This document shows, one piece after another, positions 33,065 through 45,581 of a stretch of DNA of 64,000 bases. A model generated the notes under the pieces. That model ran no database searches. It was not told the origin of the DNA and saw only the letters and a list, made by a program, of their open reading frames with translations. Every line of letters starts with the position of its first letter. Positions within the stretch are counted from its first letter, which is position 1. This DNA comes from Magnolia sinica (Eukaryota; Streptophyta; Magnoliopsida; Magnoliales; Magnoliaceae), in the NCBI RefSeq assembly GCF_029962835.1, contig NC_080579.1, positions 82,539,959-82,603,958 on the forward strand. The letters run 5' to 3'. The position numbers were made by a program, and so were the translations under genes.

Positions 33065-35370
33065 TGTTGAGGGTCAAATATTGCATATCAGACCCATTTA
33101 TTGCATGAATTTACAAGCATGACACCGTTTAATAGCCTAATTTAATTAAATTTGTGATGCAGGGCGTCTTCATGAGCTTGGACTGGGAAAGGACACCAAA
33201 AAGCATGGATTTACCGATCTAATGACACTAAAGCAGGGGACGGACTCCAGAAGACCAAGAGCGACGGAATTATACACCAGGGGTCCGCGGAAATCGAGGA
33301 ATCGAAGCTCAAGTGGCCTGAAAAGTGTCCAAAATGCAAGATCATAGGGTTCCCACCATCGTTCGATTCGAAACTTCACACGTGGCTTGAGGACCATAAA
33401 TAAACCGTACACGTAAAATTTCAGCCCCTGGATCACTGTGGAAGTGGCCCAATGGACAGATCAGCCCTTTAATCATTCTGTGGGGCCCGCCTGATATCCG
33501 GATATGCTTCAAAATTGTTCTACACGGTTTAAACCACGTGTCAAAGCGGATGGACGGAGCAGATTTCTCACGATCAGCACACTGGACTCTATATACACTG
33601 CGCGTGTACAGAGTGCACCGCTGCCCGCGCCGCACCGGACGGTCAGCCCGGTCAAAGACGGGCTGACCCGTCTTCTTCTTCCGTAGCAACAGCGGACGGA
33701 CAGCGTCCGTCCGTTTTTCGGTAGTGGGCCCCAATCAGCGCTTATTACGAAGATCTGGACCGTCCATTGTGACGAGAGGTTGGGTAGACCCTCGCCTAGG
33801 TGTCTTTTTACCACCATGGAAAGTTCTGCATAATCCTAACCGTTCAATGTATGATGAACGGCGGAGTAGAAGATACGGTGGGCCACACTAAAATCAAGAA
33901 AAAAATGCGTGTTTCTTACTGTTTTTTCGCCACGAGTCGAATGAACGGAGAGGATTCTCTTTATGACAGTGTTCATGGGCTCCACTGACAGCCCAGCGCA
34001 AGGTCTGCGCAAGCTCTGTTCGCAAACAGAGCTTGCGGACGAAACTCAGTGGGCCACCATCATTACCCTTCTCGATGATCCAAGCCGTTCATCTGCTCTG
34101 AAAGGCGGCCAAGACCTTCACCTAGGCGGAGAAATTGCAAAATACATCAGACAGCAGATCTTAACCGTTCAAACATAAATTAGACGGCAAATCAGAAAAT
34201 CAAGTGGGCCACATCAACATTGAAATAAAACCGTCCATCTCAGACTAGTTTTTCGAGATAAATCGAATGGATGGGACGGATTCTACTGATATCATTGATC
34301 GTGTGCCCCATCAACACCACAGTGAAAAGGAAAGTTGCGTCTCTACTACGCGTAAGGGGTTTCCGCAGCTAGCTCGACTGGGACTCCAGCTCTTCTCCGC
34401 CCCTGGTTGTATAAAAGAAAGGAGGGGCAGGAGTGAACGAGTAGAGAGAGGGGAGCCGGTTTTGGTTGTGAAGGAGAGAGGGGAGGCTGAGTTTTAAGGC
34501 TGCTGGAGAGAAACAGCGGCTGGGATTTCTACTGGACGTGGCTGAGGACGTGAAACAGCAGAGGAGTTGGAGTTTTAGACGCGAAGAGAGAAAGAGACAG
34601 GGAGTAGAGTGGTGTTTTTTTTCTTTTCTTCATTGTTTTCTTCTTCTTTCTTTTTCTCTATTCTAGTATGAGATCTAGCCCAATCATGAGTGGCTAAACC
34701 TCTCAGCTAGGGCTAAGGGGTGAAGCTTGTAGCCTGATGGGAGAGATATTGCTGGTGCCCTTTGATTAGATTGAAGAGATTATTTTTGATTTAATTTTAT
34801 AGAAATATTTTTTAGTTTTTAATGGCATGTTGTGACTAAAATTACAATGGGCTTGCAATGGCTTTGAATATTTCTTTCCTCTTTTTACATTTATGAAGTC
34901 AGGAAGCGCTGTTGTTCATCATTGTCCCATGGGCATGGTAGGATGATAGTACCTTCCTGACCTTCATGGCATGTTGATTGATTGATATTTAGATTAATTC
35001 TGTTGTTTGCTTTGTCTCCTGGGCATGGTTTGGTGATGGAATCCATTCTAATTCATACACCTTTTATCTCTTGAAACCTATATCAATGGCAGTTCAGTAA
35101 ATTTCCATACTTTGTGATCCTGGCATAAAATCTCCCTGATCTCTACAAGTGGATCCGCTGAATCCCTAGCTTATTTTCTCTGAATTCCTTAAAGTTTTAG
35201 ATAATTCTTCCACAATTATTCCTTAATTTCTATTTGGTTTAGATCACATCTTAGTCTAGTTCTATTTCTACCTAGTTTCAGATAACGTACAAGTCTCAGT
35301 CCCTGTGGATTCGACCTCGGTCTCACCGAGTTTATTACTACATCACAACCCTATACTTGGGGAGTGAACA
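33065..35370 (+). repeat. 3' LTR of the Athila-type element
   Basis: 2306 bp, almost identical to 23467-25765. Differences are mostly single bases, plus two short replaced patches (33357-33372 and 33693-33722 against 23759-23775 and 24095-24118). The target duplication CTTAA follows at 35371. Confidence 0.96.
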
Positions 35371-35753
35371 CTTAACTGAAAATTCTACCAATTTTATTAT
35401 GAGTTAAGTAGGATCATCAAGAAGTTATTTATATTCAACTTCTAAGATAGTGAAAATCTAAGTATTGCATTATATCAAACATGTAGTGTGCATAATGTAA
35501 ACATTTAAATACTCAAAACATATAAACACAAATAATCATCACAAACACATCAATATATAGTGGTTCGGCTATGTGCCTACTCCACTCCCGGCTGATGCAC
35601 TCTACCTTATAGTGTGTCAAATTTCATTATCCAATGGTTTTAAATCAAGTTAACCATAAAACTTCACAACCTACAAAAGGCATTACCTATACAAGGCAAT
35701 CACACATGCCTACACAAGACAAATAAACCCTACATAAGGACTCTATGCGTATT
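35371..35753 (+). mobile_element. Roughly 2 kb inserted unit, piece 2 of 3
   Basis: This piece continues the unit begun at 23363 after the Athila insertion. It contains ATATAGTGGTTCGGC and TACTCCACTCCCGGC, which I associate with LTRs of plant copia elements, but there is no coding sequence. The last five bases, GTATT, are the target site of the next insertion. Confidence 0.55.
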
Positions 35754-37187
35754 TGTAACACCCCGCACTTCTGGTACGTGGGTGTTACCACTTAAACTGT
35801 ATCATGGGATTTCAAACTCGACTAACAAGAAACTTAAATCCAACGAATGCAGGATAGGGCTTCCAATCATTGTTAAAACCGTCCATCAAAGGCCCTAGAC
35901 GCTGAGTTGAGCCCTACATCAGTCAAGAAGGTAACCTTGATTAAACATCTTAAGTTAAAGCAGTTTCTAAATCAACTAATTATAAAGAAACGGAATGATG
36001 CTCCAGTGATAGACCTTCAAGGGCTAGTGGATAGCCAACTAAGCACCCACTGCGTCTCAAATTCACATTTAACTATTGAAATCAATTATTAAACCGATCC
36101 AACCATTGTGTCAAAGTGTAATGGCCGTAAAGTGGCCTAGTACGTATGATATGGCCCACCTGGGCCTCAGTTCCGCCCCAAACTGGGCTAGGAGGTGGGG
36201 CTTCTAAGGTGAATGGACGGGGTGGATTTATCACAAACATCGCAGTGGACCCCACACAAAGTGCGAGTGCACCCCATGTACCCGTGCATGATGTGCACTG
36301 GATGAGCCAGGCGGGTCAAACTGGCTTTGACTAAGCCAATTCACAAAATGCAGATTTCTCCCACTAAAATGCCTTTTAAAAACTGACGAACATCAGCCCT
36401 CAAAGTGGCCCACCGTGGCCACTATCTGAATGATCCAAGCCGTTCATCAGATCCGTGGGGCCCATCCAACTAAAACCCTATAGGATTTCGGGCCCATGCA
36501 TAGGAACATGAATTTGGGATTGGAACTGGTCAATATCTGCAAGAAGAGCTAAGATCCTTGGATGGTGGGCCATCAGGGGGCCACATGAGTGAACCAATAT
36601 CGGTTTGGCTAGGCAATCCTAGCCATCCATTCTCTGTGAGAGAGCACATTCACCCATTGCTAAAAATGGTCGGGCAGCCGTTTGCAGCAAGGAAAGAAGA
36701 AAGGGGTCTTTCCCTTTGGGGAAATGGACACTGGCACACTTCTGGCCGTTCCCTGGGCCACATAGAGCAATCCTAGCCTTCCCTTTAAGGCGGTACGAGT
36801 TGATGGAGAGAAAACACTCCATCTCTTGAGAAAGTGACGAGATAGGGAATGTCTCATGAGATGGATTGAAACTCATGTTAGAGGCCTAAAAAGTGGGCCC
36901 TGCAGTGATTGGCAGTCCCATCTGGTCTGCTCAAACGAACCAGATCATAATGAAATACATTAGAGAGTGATCTGCCATTAACGGCTACTCATCTTCTCCG
37001 TTAAACCACCCAACCCATGATCACGAGATGGGCCCCGCCAGGGATAAAATTTTACTTTCCTGGTGGGCCATTGCAGTGGGAATCCATCCTCAGGATCAAA
37101 TGGACCCCATGAATTGTGGATTTTCGAAGATGGCCCTTGCAAGAGCCGTTTTCTCCCTAGTCGTTGGAGCTCTCTCTCTCTCATGCC

Positions 37188-37195
37188 TATAAATA
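37188..37195 (+). promoter_or_regulatory. TATA box of the solo LTR
   Basis: TATAAATA, followed by GGCTACTG and then a GA-rich leader (37226-37290). The context is that of an LTR promoter core, at about base 1435 of the LTR. Confidence 0.75.
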
Positions 37196-37225
37196 GGCTA
37201 CTGTTGCCCTCAGGATTTGCACCAG

Positions 37226-37282
37226 AGAGAGAGGAGAAAAGAGAGAGAGAAAAGAAAGAGAGAGAGAGAAGAGAGGGAGAGT
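37226..37282. repeat. GA-rich microsatellite
   Basis: Imperfect AGAG/GAAAAG run just downstream of the TATA box, in the presumed start of the LTR transcript. Confidence 0.85.
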
Positions 37283-37559
37283 AGCAGCAAGTGAAAGGGA
37301 GAGAGGAAGCATGGGTGCAAATTCGGTGCTATACTGTGTTGACCCGGCCTGATCAGACTAAGTCGAGCCAGTGCAGACCATTGGCATCTCTGAAGGCATG
37401 GAGAGCAGCCGCTCAAATCCGAGAGCTGAAATCAGGACCCCACCTCCATCAGGTAATAGCCGAAACTTGTTACAAGACCAAGCCCTGGCACTGAGTTCGA
37501 ACTCAGTGGGCCACACCCTACACTGGTATTGTGGACCGTGCTTAGGGCCGAAGTAGCCT

Positions 37560-38180
37560 TCACCAAGCCGTGCACAGAGCCAAAACCGAGCCTTCATTAG
37601 GCCATATTCAAAGCTAGAATCAGAACTTCATCAGGCCATGTAGGGGGGCTGAAAACGTCCTCCAACCAGGCCTCCAGCTAGGCCAAAGTTGGACTGAAAC
37701 CAAGCTGAAAACAGGCTTGTAAATGGGCCATGAAAGGATCTGAAATCAGGCTCCAACTGGGCCTTGATCTGAACCAAAATCAAGCCTCAACCAGGCCCTG
37801 ATTTGAGTTGAAACTGGGCCTCCAATTGGACCACAATCCGAGTTGCAACAGGCCTCTAAATGGGCCAAGTCTGGACTGAAATCTGACATCCATAAGGCTG
37901 TGTAAACAGACTGAAATCTATCCTACATTGGGCTGTGTAACGAGTTGGAATTCGACATTCACTAGACCATAGAAATGCTAAAAATGGGCCCTCAGCTGGG
38001 CCAAAAATTTGGCAGAGAACAGGTCTTTAGATGGGCCTTCAATCTAGCTGAAAACACCCTTCAGTTGTGCCACTATCTGGACTGAAACAGGCTTTTAAGT
38101 GGGCCATAAATGAAGTTGAAATCAAACCCCAGTGGGCCACACCATAACAGGCAGGTGCCATGCTGCAGATAGGTGGGCCG
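37560..38180. repeat. Degenerate tandem repeat in the solo LTR
   Basis: Units of roughly 30-40 bases recur with GGGCC plus a GAAAT(C)/GAAAC segment and CTGAAA, for example around 37730, 37790, 37850 and 37900. The period is irregular and the copies are diverged. Confidence 0.65.
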
Positions 38181-40610
38181 CATTCCAACCAGCCCAGTGG
38201 GCTGCACTCTATTAAATACAGTGGGGCACATTTGAGTTGGGACGTTATGGGCTACACTCCGTTCAAATATAGTGGGCCCCAAGGGCTTTCGAACGACCAA
38301 GCTGGGCCAAAACAGGCCAACATTAAACAACAGTATTGGCCTGGTTCAAGGTCCAGCCATCCTCATTCTTAGGCCACCTTTGAGACCATAGGCCAGGGCC
38401 GAGTTCAGCCCAGTCTTTGGACTCGCAATGAGTAGTTGCGGCTGGGCCAGAATCAATCCAGCCCTGACCCATCAATAGGCAATTGCAACGCAGTCACTAC
38501 TAGGCCAGGACGACCCAGCCCAAGCGACCTTCAGGGCCACCATTGGGCAAAAATGGTTGGGCTGAGCCAGGCCCAGTTCGAGCCTCGGGTATTAAGAAAC
38601 TTCAGGCCAATTTGGGCCACAGTTTTAGGGCCTCAATTGGTGGGCCTGATCACTAGTGGCAGGCCCAGTCTCCACCTGAATGGACCCTTACAGCCCCTAC
38701 CTAGTTGTAGTGGCTCAAATTGCTAGGAGCCTTGAAAATTAATTATCTAATTCAAACTCTTGGTTTGGGAATGACTCTAGGTAACTAACCGTGCGATATT
38801 GGGCCGCAAGTTAATCACGAGAATTTAAATCGAGGAAGGAACTACTACCCGAAAGGTAATGAATTTCTTTCCCTTGGGCTTTCCATCTCCAAGTTAGGCT
38901 AAGGATAGTTTTATTATAACTACGAATGATAACCAAGAAATGGTAAATCATTTGGGTAGTTGTTTGAACTTATGCCTTATAAGTGGTTTGATACTTGGTT
39001 AGTTTACTTAAACTTATGTTTTAAGAATTAATTAGAATACTTGGATAGTCTAACTCATGCCTTAGAATTGATTAGAATATTATCTGACTAGTTTACTTTA
39101 TCATATCTTAGAAATGATCAAACCATCTAATTAGTTTACTTAAAATTGAGTAGGATACTTGATTAATTTGCTTAACCAAATGTCTTAGAATTAGTTTGAA
39201 TACTTGATTAGCTTATTTTGAAAACCTATCTTAGATCTACTAAAACACTTGATTATCACATGTTATAAGAATTGATTGTCTAGTTACTCAAGTACATGAA
39301 TCACTTGATTGGCTTCCTAGAGATACATGTTTAGAACTAACAAGTCATGAGTACATGACCCTTGAATTATATGCGTACATGAGTTTTACCTTAAGTATTA
39401 AATTATGCCTGAATCTCCATGTCTCACCCTCATATGATTGTACTGGTTGCGAGTCACATATTATTTGGAATCTCTCTATGGAAACCTCTATTTAAAGAGA
39501 GTCCGTACTTAGGGTGTAACGGAACGGATTGCAGTAAGATTAGACCCTCAACATGGAGGTTATGGATAATGGTAATTTAATTCATGGGATTTACCACCTA
39601 TGGAGTGATTCCATCTACCTGACTATGGAATGACCTTTTCAACATTTGTTATTACTGTTGTTTACTCACAATTGAATCATACATACTGTCTCACTTTAGT
39701 CGCTATATTTAATGTTTTCAATGTTCATTCCTAGTCGGCATACGATGGCACGGAGAGTTGATTGGCCACGTGTTGATGAGTTCTATACAAACCGTAAGGC
39801 GGTAGACTCATGGGCCGGAGATGGTGGTCATGGGACACTATGCCCGAGCCGTCGGCCTACAGTGGTGACAAGCCCCCGTAGTGACCTTGAGTTTTACTAA
39901 ATCGGCTAATTGTAATTGGACTAATAAAGGCTTGGCTAATCATGCATATATGGCATATCCAGACCATCTTCTATCGATTTACGTACGTGATGTACGATAG
40001 GCAATCGTTATGCGGTATATGATGTGCTTCGCTAACGGTCAGCCTTTGCGTGGGTAACAAGCTCAACTTCCGAACGGATGAGCATCCCCGGGTCGATGAT
40101 GCATACATGCATCCATGCATATAATAAGACTGCATTTACTATGTTTTGGTTGCCCGGATGTTTTTATGTTATTTCTTATCTAGGGTGGTGGTGTGTAATC
40201 TTGAGGGGAAATCACACTGAGTTGGTCACTCATTCATCAATGTTCAACCGTATAGAGGATACAGGTGCAGGGATGGACGAGTATGCAGTGGATCTCAGGA
40301 CCGCTACCGTCGTAGTGGAGGAAGAGTCGTACGAGGATGAGCCACACCAGGAAGCGGCTGCTTACTTTGGGCTAAATCAGTAGATTAGTTGTTTATGTTT
40401 ATTTTAGTAAACTTTGAAACTTGAGTTTTTGTATTTGGGCCCAAGCTGTGTGGGCCAAGATATTGTTCTCGCTTTGATTGCACTTATACTACGCTTGATT
40501 TCCATTAATTGCACTTTGATCTTGCATTGACTACCATTGGATTATCTGCTAACATCCGGATTTTCAGGAAACGAGTTGCATACTTGGGTCATAAAAACTG
40601 GGGCATTACA

Positions 40611-42118
40611 GTATTCTTCCGTCGGAGGCCTACAAAGGGCCTTAGTGAGTTTGAGAATCAGACTCTGAATCTCAATCTTACACAAGAAAAGGTTTTCAGA
40701 TCTTATGGACTCTAATAACTTACTTGTAAGTAGGTGAGCTCTGTTTCTAGTACATTCTGAAGATGATCTCCCTTATTGATGAAGAGTCTTTAGCTCACTT
40801 GATCTGCAATATCTGTAGATGCTTCCTATGCAAGTTGTTGGTTGTTGAGTCAATGTATTTTAATGAATCTCCTCTATTAAATGTAGGTCTTTAAGTGTAG
40901 ATGAGATTCCCAAATGTCAAACATTCAGAGGATTCCAGCTCAATGATTTACCAATTATAAATGAGTTATTGGAAGATCCTTGAATGGTAGAGTTCATTAT
41001 TCAATCTAATCTATTGATTCCTCAATGATTGCATTTAAGATAGGGTTGAAGGATAAACTCCCATGAGAAAAGGAATTTAAGATGGTAGGAAATATTCTTG
41101 TAGTAATAACTCTTTTAAATCTCACTATTTTTCTTTATACAAACTAAGAAACCAAGCCTCTAAATATAAAGGCAAAAATCCCAACAGTAAAAAAACAGGC
41201 AGATTCTGTCCGTGTTCGATGTCATCGAAGGTCTCCTTCGATGTCATCGTGTAATAGTTCGATCACATTGAGACTTTCACTAAAATTGCTTGTAGCTTAC
41301 TAGACAATCTCATTCAATTGTTAGAAATTTGAATTTCGATGTCATCGAAGGCATTTCGATGAAATCGAGGAGTTCAATTTATTTTCTGTAAAACACTCTA
41401 AATAAGTCTGGTCTATGATCAATGTAATTGAACATACATTCGATGTCATCGAAATTTGAATTTCAATGTCATCAAAGGGAATTCGATGTCATCGAAGAGT
41501 TCATGATTTTTAAATAGAACTCTCTGGACAAGTCGAGTATAGGTTCAATGTCATCATGCATATGTTCGATGTCATCGAAGTTTGAATTTCGATATTATCA
41601 AATATAGTTCGAGTGATCGATTATTTAAGTGATTTTTAACCTGAGCTTGCTGGACATATGGGTGTTATTTTTCGATGTCATCAAGATAGGTTCGATTTCA
41701 TCGAACATGTAATTAGTTTGATGTCATCGAACCCTATTCAATGTAATTGAGATTTAATCCAGATTTTTGGTTTGGTTACTGGACAAAAATTAGTCAATTT
41801 CCGATGTCATCCAAGACTGTTCGATGAATCAAAAGTTGCATAAAACTTGTGATTTTTCATTTGTTCTTGCAACTTATTTTTCTATTTTCTAATCTTCCAG
41901 AGATGTTTTCCTAATTGATTTTAGGATAGATTAGAATATTTTTTAGGGGATTATTACCTGAGGTGTTTTGGTCATGGGATGTGAGGTTTAGTTTACCTTT
42001 GAAGATCTTTGAACACTTTCACTTTGTTGAGTCTTCAACTTGTAGTCTTTCATATGAGGCTCACTGGACTCTATGACTCAACCGTCATGTTAATTGACAA
42101 ATAAGGGCACTTTCACTA
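40611..42118 (+). mobile_element. Roughly 2 kb inserted unit, piece 3 of 3
   Basis: This is the remainder of the unit that split the copia RNase H. It has no coding sequence. A cluster of TTCGATGTCATCGAA palindromes occupies 41200-41840. The right end must lie before 42119, where RNase H resumes in codon phase. A clean TG...CA end or target duplication is not visible: CACTT at 23358 and CACTA at 42116 may be the diverged duplication. Confidence 0.6.
41200..41840. repeat. Cluster of TTCGATGTCATCGAA palindromes
   Basis: Five perfect copies (near 41215, 41336, 41439, 41482 and 41564) and about ten degenerate ones, spaced 20 to 110 bases apart. The motif is a perfect odd palindrome: two 7-base arms around a central T. 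Confidence 0.9.
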
Positions 42119-42560
42119 AGAAGTCCACTTCTGGCTATATTTTTATGATGGTTGGAGGGTTGTTTCTTGAAAGAGCATGAAACAGACAACAACGACCTCA
42201 TCCACCATGAAAGATGAATACGTTGCATGTCATGAAGCTGCAAATTAAATAATATGGCTATAAAGCTTTTTCTAAGGTTTGTGGGTATTGGAGCAATTTC
42301 AAAATCATTGAGAATATTTTATGATAACTCAATTGCTCTAAACTTCTTGAGTAACAACAAGCATTCAACAAAGTTGAAGCACATCGACGTCAAGTATTTT
42401 GTTGTGAAGGAAAGAGTTTAGAATTATCAAGTTTTTGTAGAGTTCATTGGCACTAAGTAGATGATAATAGATTCACTCATTAAAGGGCTCCCTATCACAT
42501 TATTTCAGGAGCATGTGAGTTCTGTGGGTATTATTGATCTTACATACGTACTCAGTTAGT
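42119..42560 (+). pseudogene. Copia RNase H, C-terminal part
   Basis: The sequence resumes exactly where 23362 broke off: KSTSGYIFMMVGG, then after one frame change TTTTSSTMKDEYVACHEAA. The rest of the domain can be followed through several stops to the KHIDVKYFVVKERV-like and MIIDSLIKGLPITLF-like motifs, the usual end of copia pol. One intact pol was therefore split by insertion rather than two elements lying side by side. Confidence 0.88.
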
Positions 42561-42773
42561 AGGAATTTAATTCAATTCATTATGCACAAACATTTACAGA
42601 GAACTCATTTATACAACTTTGATAATTTTATTTATTAAATTTGTTTCTTTTTCTCATTAAGTAGGTGTAATTTTAGTTTAAATAAGTGGAATTTAAGCCT
42701 TCCACACTACATATGCAATTTTCATACCACACTTTCATGAACTTAACGCATGTTGTTAAGGGTGGTAGTAATT

Positions 42774-43464
42774 TGTGACCGTGATTCATCTCACTTCACA
42801 AAGATTAAATGTTGTGATAACTATCACGATCCAATGCTACTAGTCTGGATAGATCAGATTGTAGAAGCATTACTCGTATTATCTGATAGATACATTGGTT
42901 AACCATTCAAATATTTTCTTTTAAAATGATAAAACGTGTCTTGCAAAATGTTTTTTAAAATAAATCATGGACATTGATCAATATAGCCGAAGTGGAAAAA
43001 TATAAGACTTCTTAAGGTGGACCTACTTGATCAATGACTTGGATTTACCTAAGGATGGATATATGATTGAACATACTAGCCATTGAAAACGTGTTAGAGA
43101 TGGCACGCTTTGTTACACCATATTAATATGGACTTGGAATGTTAAGTGTGGAGTCACAAACGAAAGTGAGTTTCGATGGATTTTTAATAGATTAAAAAAA
43201 AAAAAAAAAAAGCCCCTCCCATGTCCAACTTTTATAAAGAGTGACTGGGTCCCCACACCTATAGTGATTGGGTCCCCACGCCTACACCGGATCAAGGACA
43301 CAAATCTCTCCAATTCATTAAGTTCCTCTAAATGTGTAAGGTGCGGAAGATCTAGTCTGCACTACTCATCATATGTCTTCTTAAAGAGGTATGCAATTTC
43401 AATTTGATATTTTGATTTAATATCAATGCATATATCAATCTCCTATTCTGCCTGTCAAATCACA
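42774..43464 (+). mobile_element. Right LTR of the outer copia element
   Basis: The 3' end at 43464 (AATCACA) corresponds to 988 in the left LTR, and 43075-43464 aligns with 640-988. The 5' end is uncertain. A purine-rich AAGGGTGGTAGTAA stretch at about 42758-42771 could be the polypurine tract, which would put the LTR start near TGTGACC at 42774. The left partner's 5' part is outside the window, so this cannot be checked here. Confidence 0.75.
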
Positions 43465-44824
43465 ATGACTAAGTGGGCATATGAAGGCATGACCTACGTT
43501 ACGGTGAAGAAAATGATTTTATGTGTGTGAGATACACTCCATCAATTAGAAGAGTCTGTCTTTATTTAGCCCTGATGTGGACATGATACCCAATCATTTA
43601 ACTGATGACCCTGACACGAGGAAGGAAATGGGCCATACAAGTGAATTTATAGGTTTTTATTTTGAACAATCTCGGTTGGTGTGGCCCACCCAAATCTTGA
43701 TGGGCGGATCTGATGTTCATTTGTCCCACGACATGGCTCTCCGTTACTGCATGTCCATAATCCACAGGAACCACGGAGCCTGTGCAACAAAAGAGAAAAA
43801 GAAAAGGAAAAAGGCCCACCATGACGGATGTTTGGCATAAACTCTTTTCATCAGTTGCGCCATATAGAATGACATAGCATGACATGGGCTCAAAAATAAA
43901 CCCATCCAAAACTCAAGTGGTCCACCATGATCTGAAAAAACAGACTTATCCAAAACTTAAGTGGTCGCCTACGGTTAAAACCTCCATGGAACCTACTGTG
44001 ATGTTTATATGCCATCCAAGCCCTTCATAAAATAATTCATATTGGGATGTAGAAAATAGCTAAATTGACCTGGGCCGAAACTTTAGTGGGCCCGAAAAGG
44101 TTTCAATGGTGGGCATTCCCATCCTCATTGTTTCTTGTGGTGGGGTCTACTCTGAGTTTTGAATGGGTTTGATTTTTGGGCTCGTGTATTAACATGAGCT
44201 AGCCCAAATGATAGACGGATTGGATGCCACACACAGCGCAACGGGCCATAGATCTTTTTGTTGCAAGCATACAATGTTGTGGAGAGATTTGGGAATAAGA
44301 CATTCACGCAAGGCAGCTTTAATGAAAAGCTCTGTAAGAAGGGTGCCCGAATGTAAATTCCACAATGATAACGTGATGCTTAAAAAAAAAATAAAAAAAA
44401 TCCCTTTTAAAAATAGTAGAGATTCCTCAACCATGCACATGGATGGCATGGGAGTACGTGAATACATCAATTCAGATTGTCTAGACCGAGTTGACTCGAT
44501 TGTGAGTGTGGCATAACTCAATAAACTTCATTAGAAGATGATAGTAACTATGTGATTTTGCTATTGAAATTTGGGCCATTCTCTATTTTAATTCCAACCA
44601 TCCATTTGGTGTCATTTTGGACATCCATGATGTGCACAACAATTTGGACGGTCTAAATATCATACATGAACGGCACATGTGAGACTACGAGTCACCACCA
44701 TTTTACAAAATGGTGACAAGCTATCATAGAAGTCTAACAGTAAATTGATCAAGTGCTACAGTTCATTCCCCTTTCATGTGACATAATGCACACCAATTGG
44801 ACATTTAAATGGGGCCTTATAGAT

Positions 44825-45110
44825 AGGAACTAGACCTGAACCCAACCGAATTCAGTCCGTTGAGTTGGGTTATTAAGGTCTTCGGGTTGGGTTGGGTTAG
44901 GGTTGAGCAAATTCAAGTTGAGTTGGGAATAATTACATGTTTTGGATAAGGTTGGGTCGGGTTAGATCGGTGATCAAGTTTGAATACAAGTTCGGTTCGG
45001 TTGAAATTTGGGTCAGGCCGAGTTGCGAGTTAAGTCCTATTAAGGTTGGGTTAGGATCATGTTGACCCTCAACTTAACCTAACCCATCCGATTCGCCCCT
45101 ACAAAAATAA
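44825..45110. repeat. GGGTTGGG-rich element, possibly a non-autonomous hAT
   Basis: GGGTTGGGTTGGG and AACCCAACC motifs alternate across the block. It ends in CGCCCCTAC and starts near ATAGGAACTAGACC, which could be weak terminal inverted repeats. Similar low-complexity blocks occur at 58080-58560 and flanking 60180-60990. I cannot confirm ends or a target duplication. Confidence 0.4.
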
Positions 45111-45477
45111 TATAATGATCAAATCCATTTAAAACATTGACTACCTTAAAGAGATCCCTAATTAAAAAATCATGCTAATTTAATTACTAAGTGGATTGCA
45201 GTGTAAAATCAAGTCTAATAGTTAAAACATTGTTTTGGTTGTCCATTTATTTCATATAGTATGGCCCACTTGAGATGTTACATACCTAATTTCAAGATTA
45301 AAAATATGGAAATAGTTTAGTACATCTGAAAATCCTTGGATCTATTACAAGCCTTCCACAATGGAATGTGCGCCTCAGGGGGTGCGTGACGCTTCATGTA
45401 GTCTTTGAAATCCATTTCACGTCAATTTAAAACACTTGTAATAAATGAGAAATGATGAAACATGGATGATTTTGCCT

Positions 45478-45514
45478 TTATATATATCTATATATATATA
45501 TATATATATAAAAT

Positions 45515-45575
<61 letters not shown>
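45478..45575. repeat. (TA)n microsatellite
   Basis: Two TA runs separated by a short AAAATATACC interruption, about 95 bases in all. Confidence 0.97.

Positions 45576-45581
<6 letters not shown>

Larger units (their letters stand above)
23467..35370 (+). mobile_element. Nearly intact Athila-type Ty3/gypsy retrotransposon
   Basis: This 11.9 kb element has LTRs at 23467-25765 and 33065-35370, both from TGTTGAGGGTC to GGGAGTGAACA. A perfect 5 bp duplication CTTAA flanks it (23462-23466 and 35371-35375). It carries an Asp-tRNA primer-binding site, a 918-codon gag-protease ORF, RT, RNase H, integrase, a long 3' non-coding part and a polypurine tract. The LTRs differ at only about 20 places by eye, so insertion was recent. 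Athila assignment rests on the DLGASVNLIPYSV protease motif and the TGGCGCCGTTGCC primer site. No env-like ORF remains. Confidence 0.94.
35754..40610 (+). mobile_element. Solo LTR, 4.9 kb, Tekay-like
   Basis: It starts TGTAACACCCC, ends GGGGCATTACA and is flanked by a perfect duplication GTATT (35749-35753 and 40611-40615). There is no gag or pol inside. A TATA box at 37188 with a purine-rich stretch after it gives + orientation. Near the right end it carries AATCACACTGAGTTGGTCAC and a GTAGTGACCTTGAG motif, the reverse complements of motifs near the left end of the minus-strand Tekay LTRs (about 2080 and 2510). That supports relationship and orientation. Confidence 0.87.

Noticed and set aside
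40078-40383. A 101-codon frame near the end of the 35754 solo LTR
   Set aside because: It lies wholly within an LTR with a clean target duplication. The acidic end is not a domain I know, and related LTRs do not keep the frame.
43577-43909. Overlapping frames on both strands near a GTGGCCCACC block
   Set aside because: No motif, frames open on both strands, and low-complexity AAAGAGAAAAAG runs inside. Likely part of an unidentified repeat.
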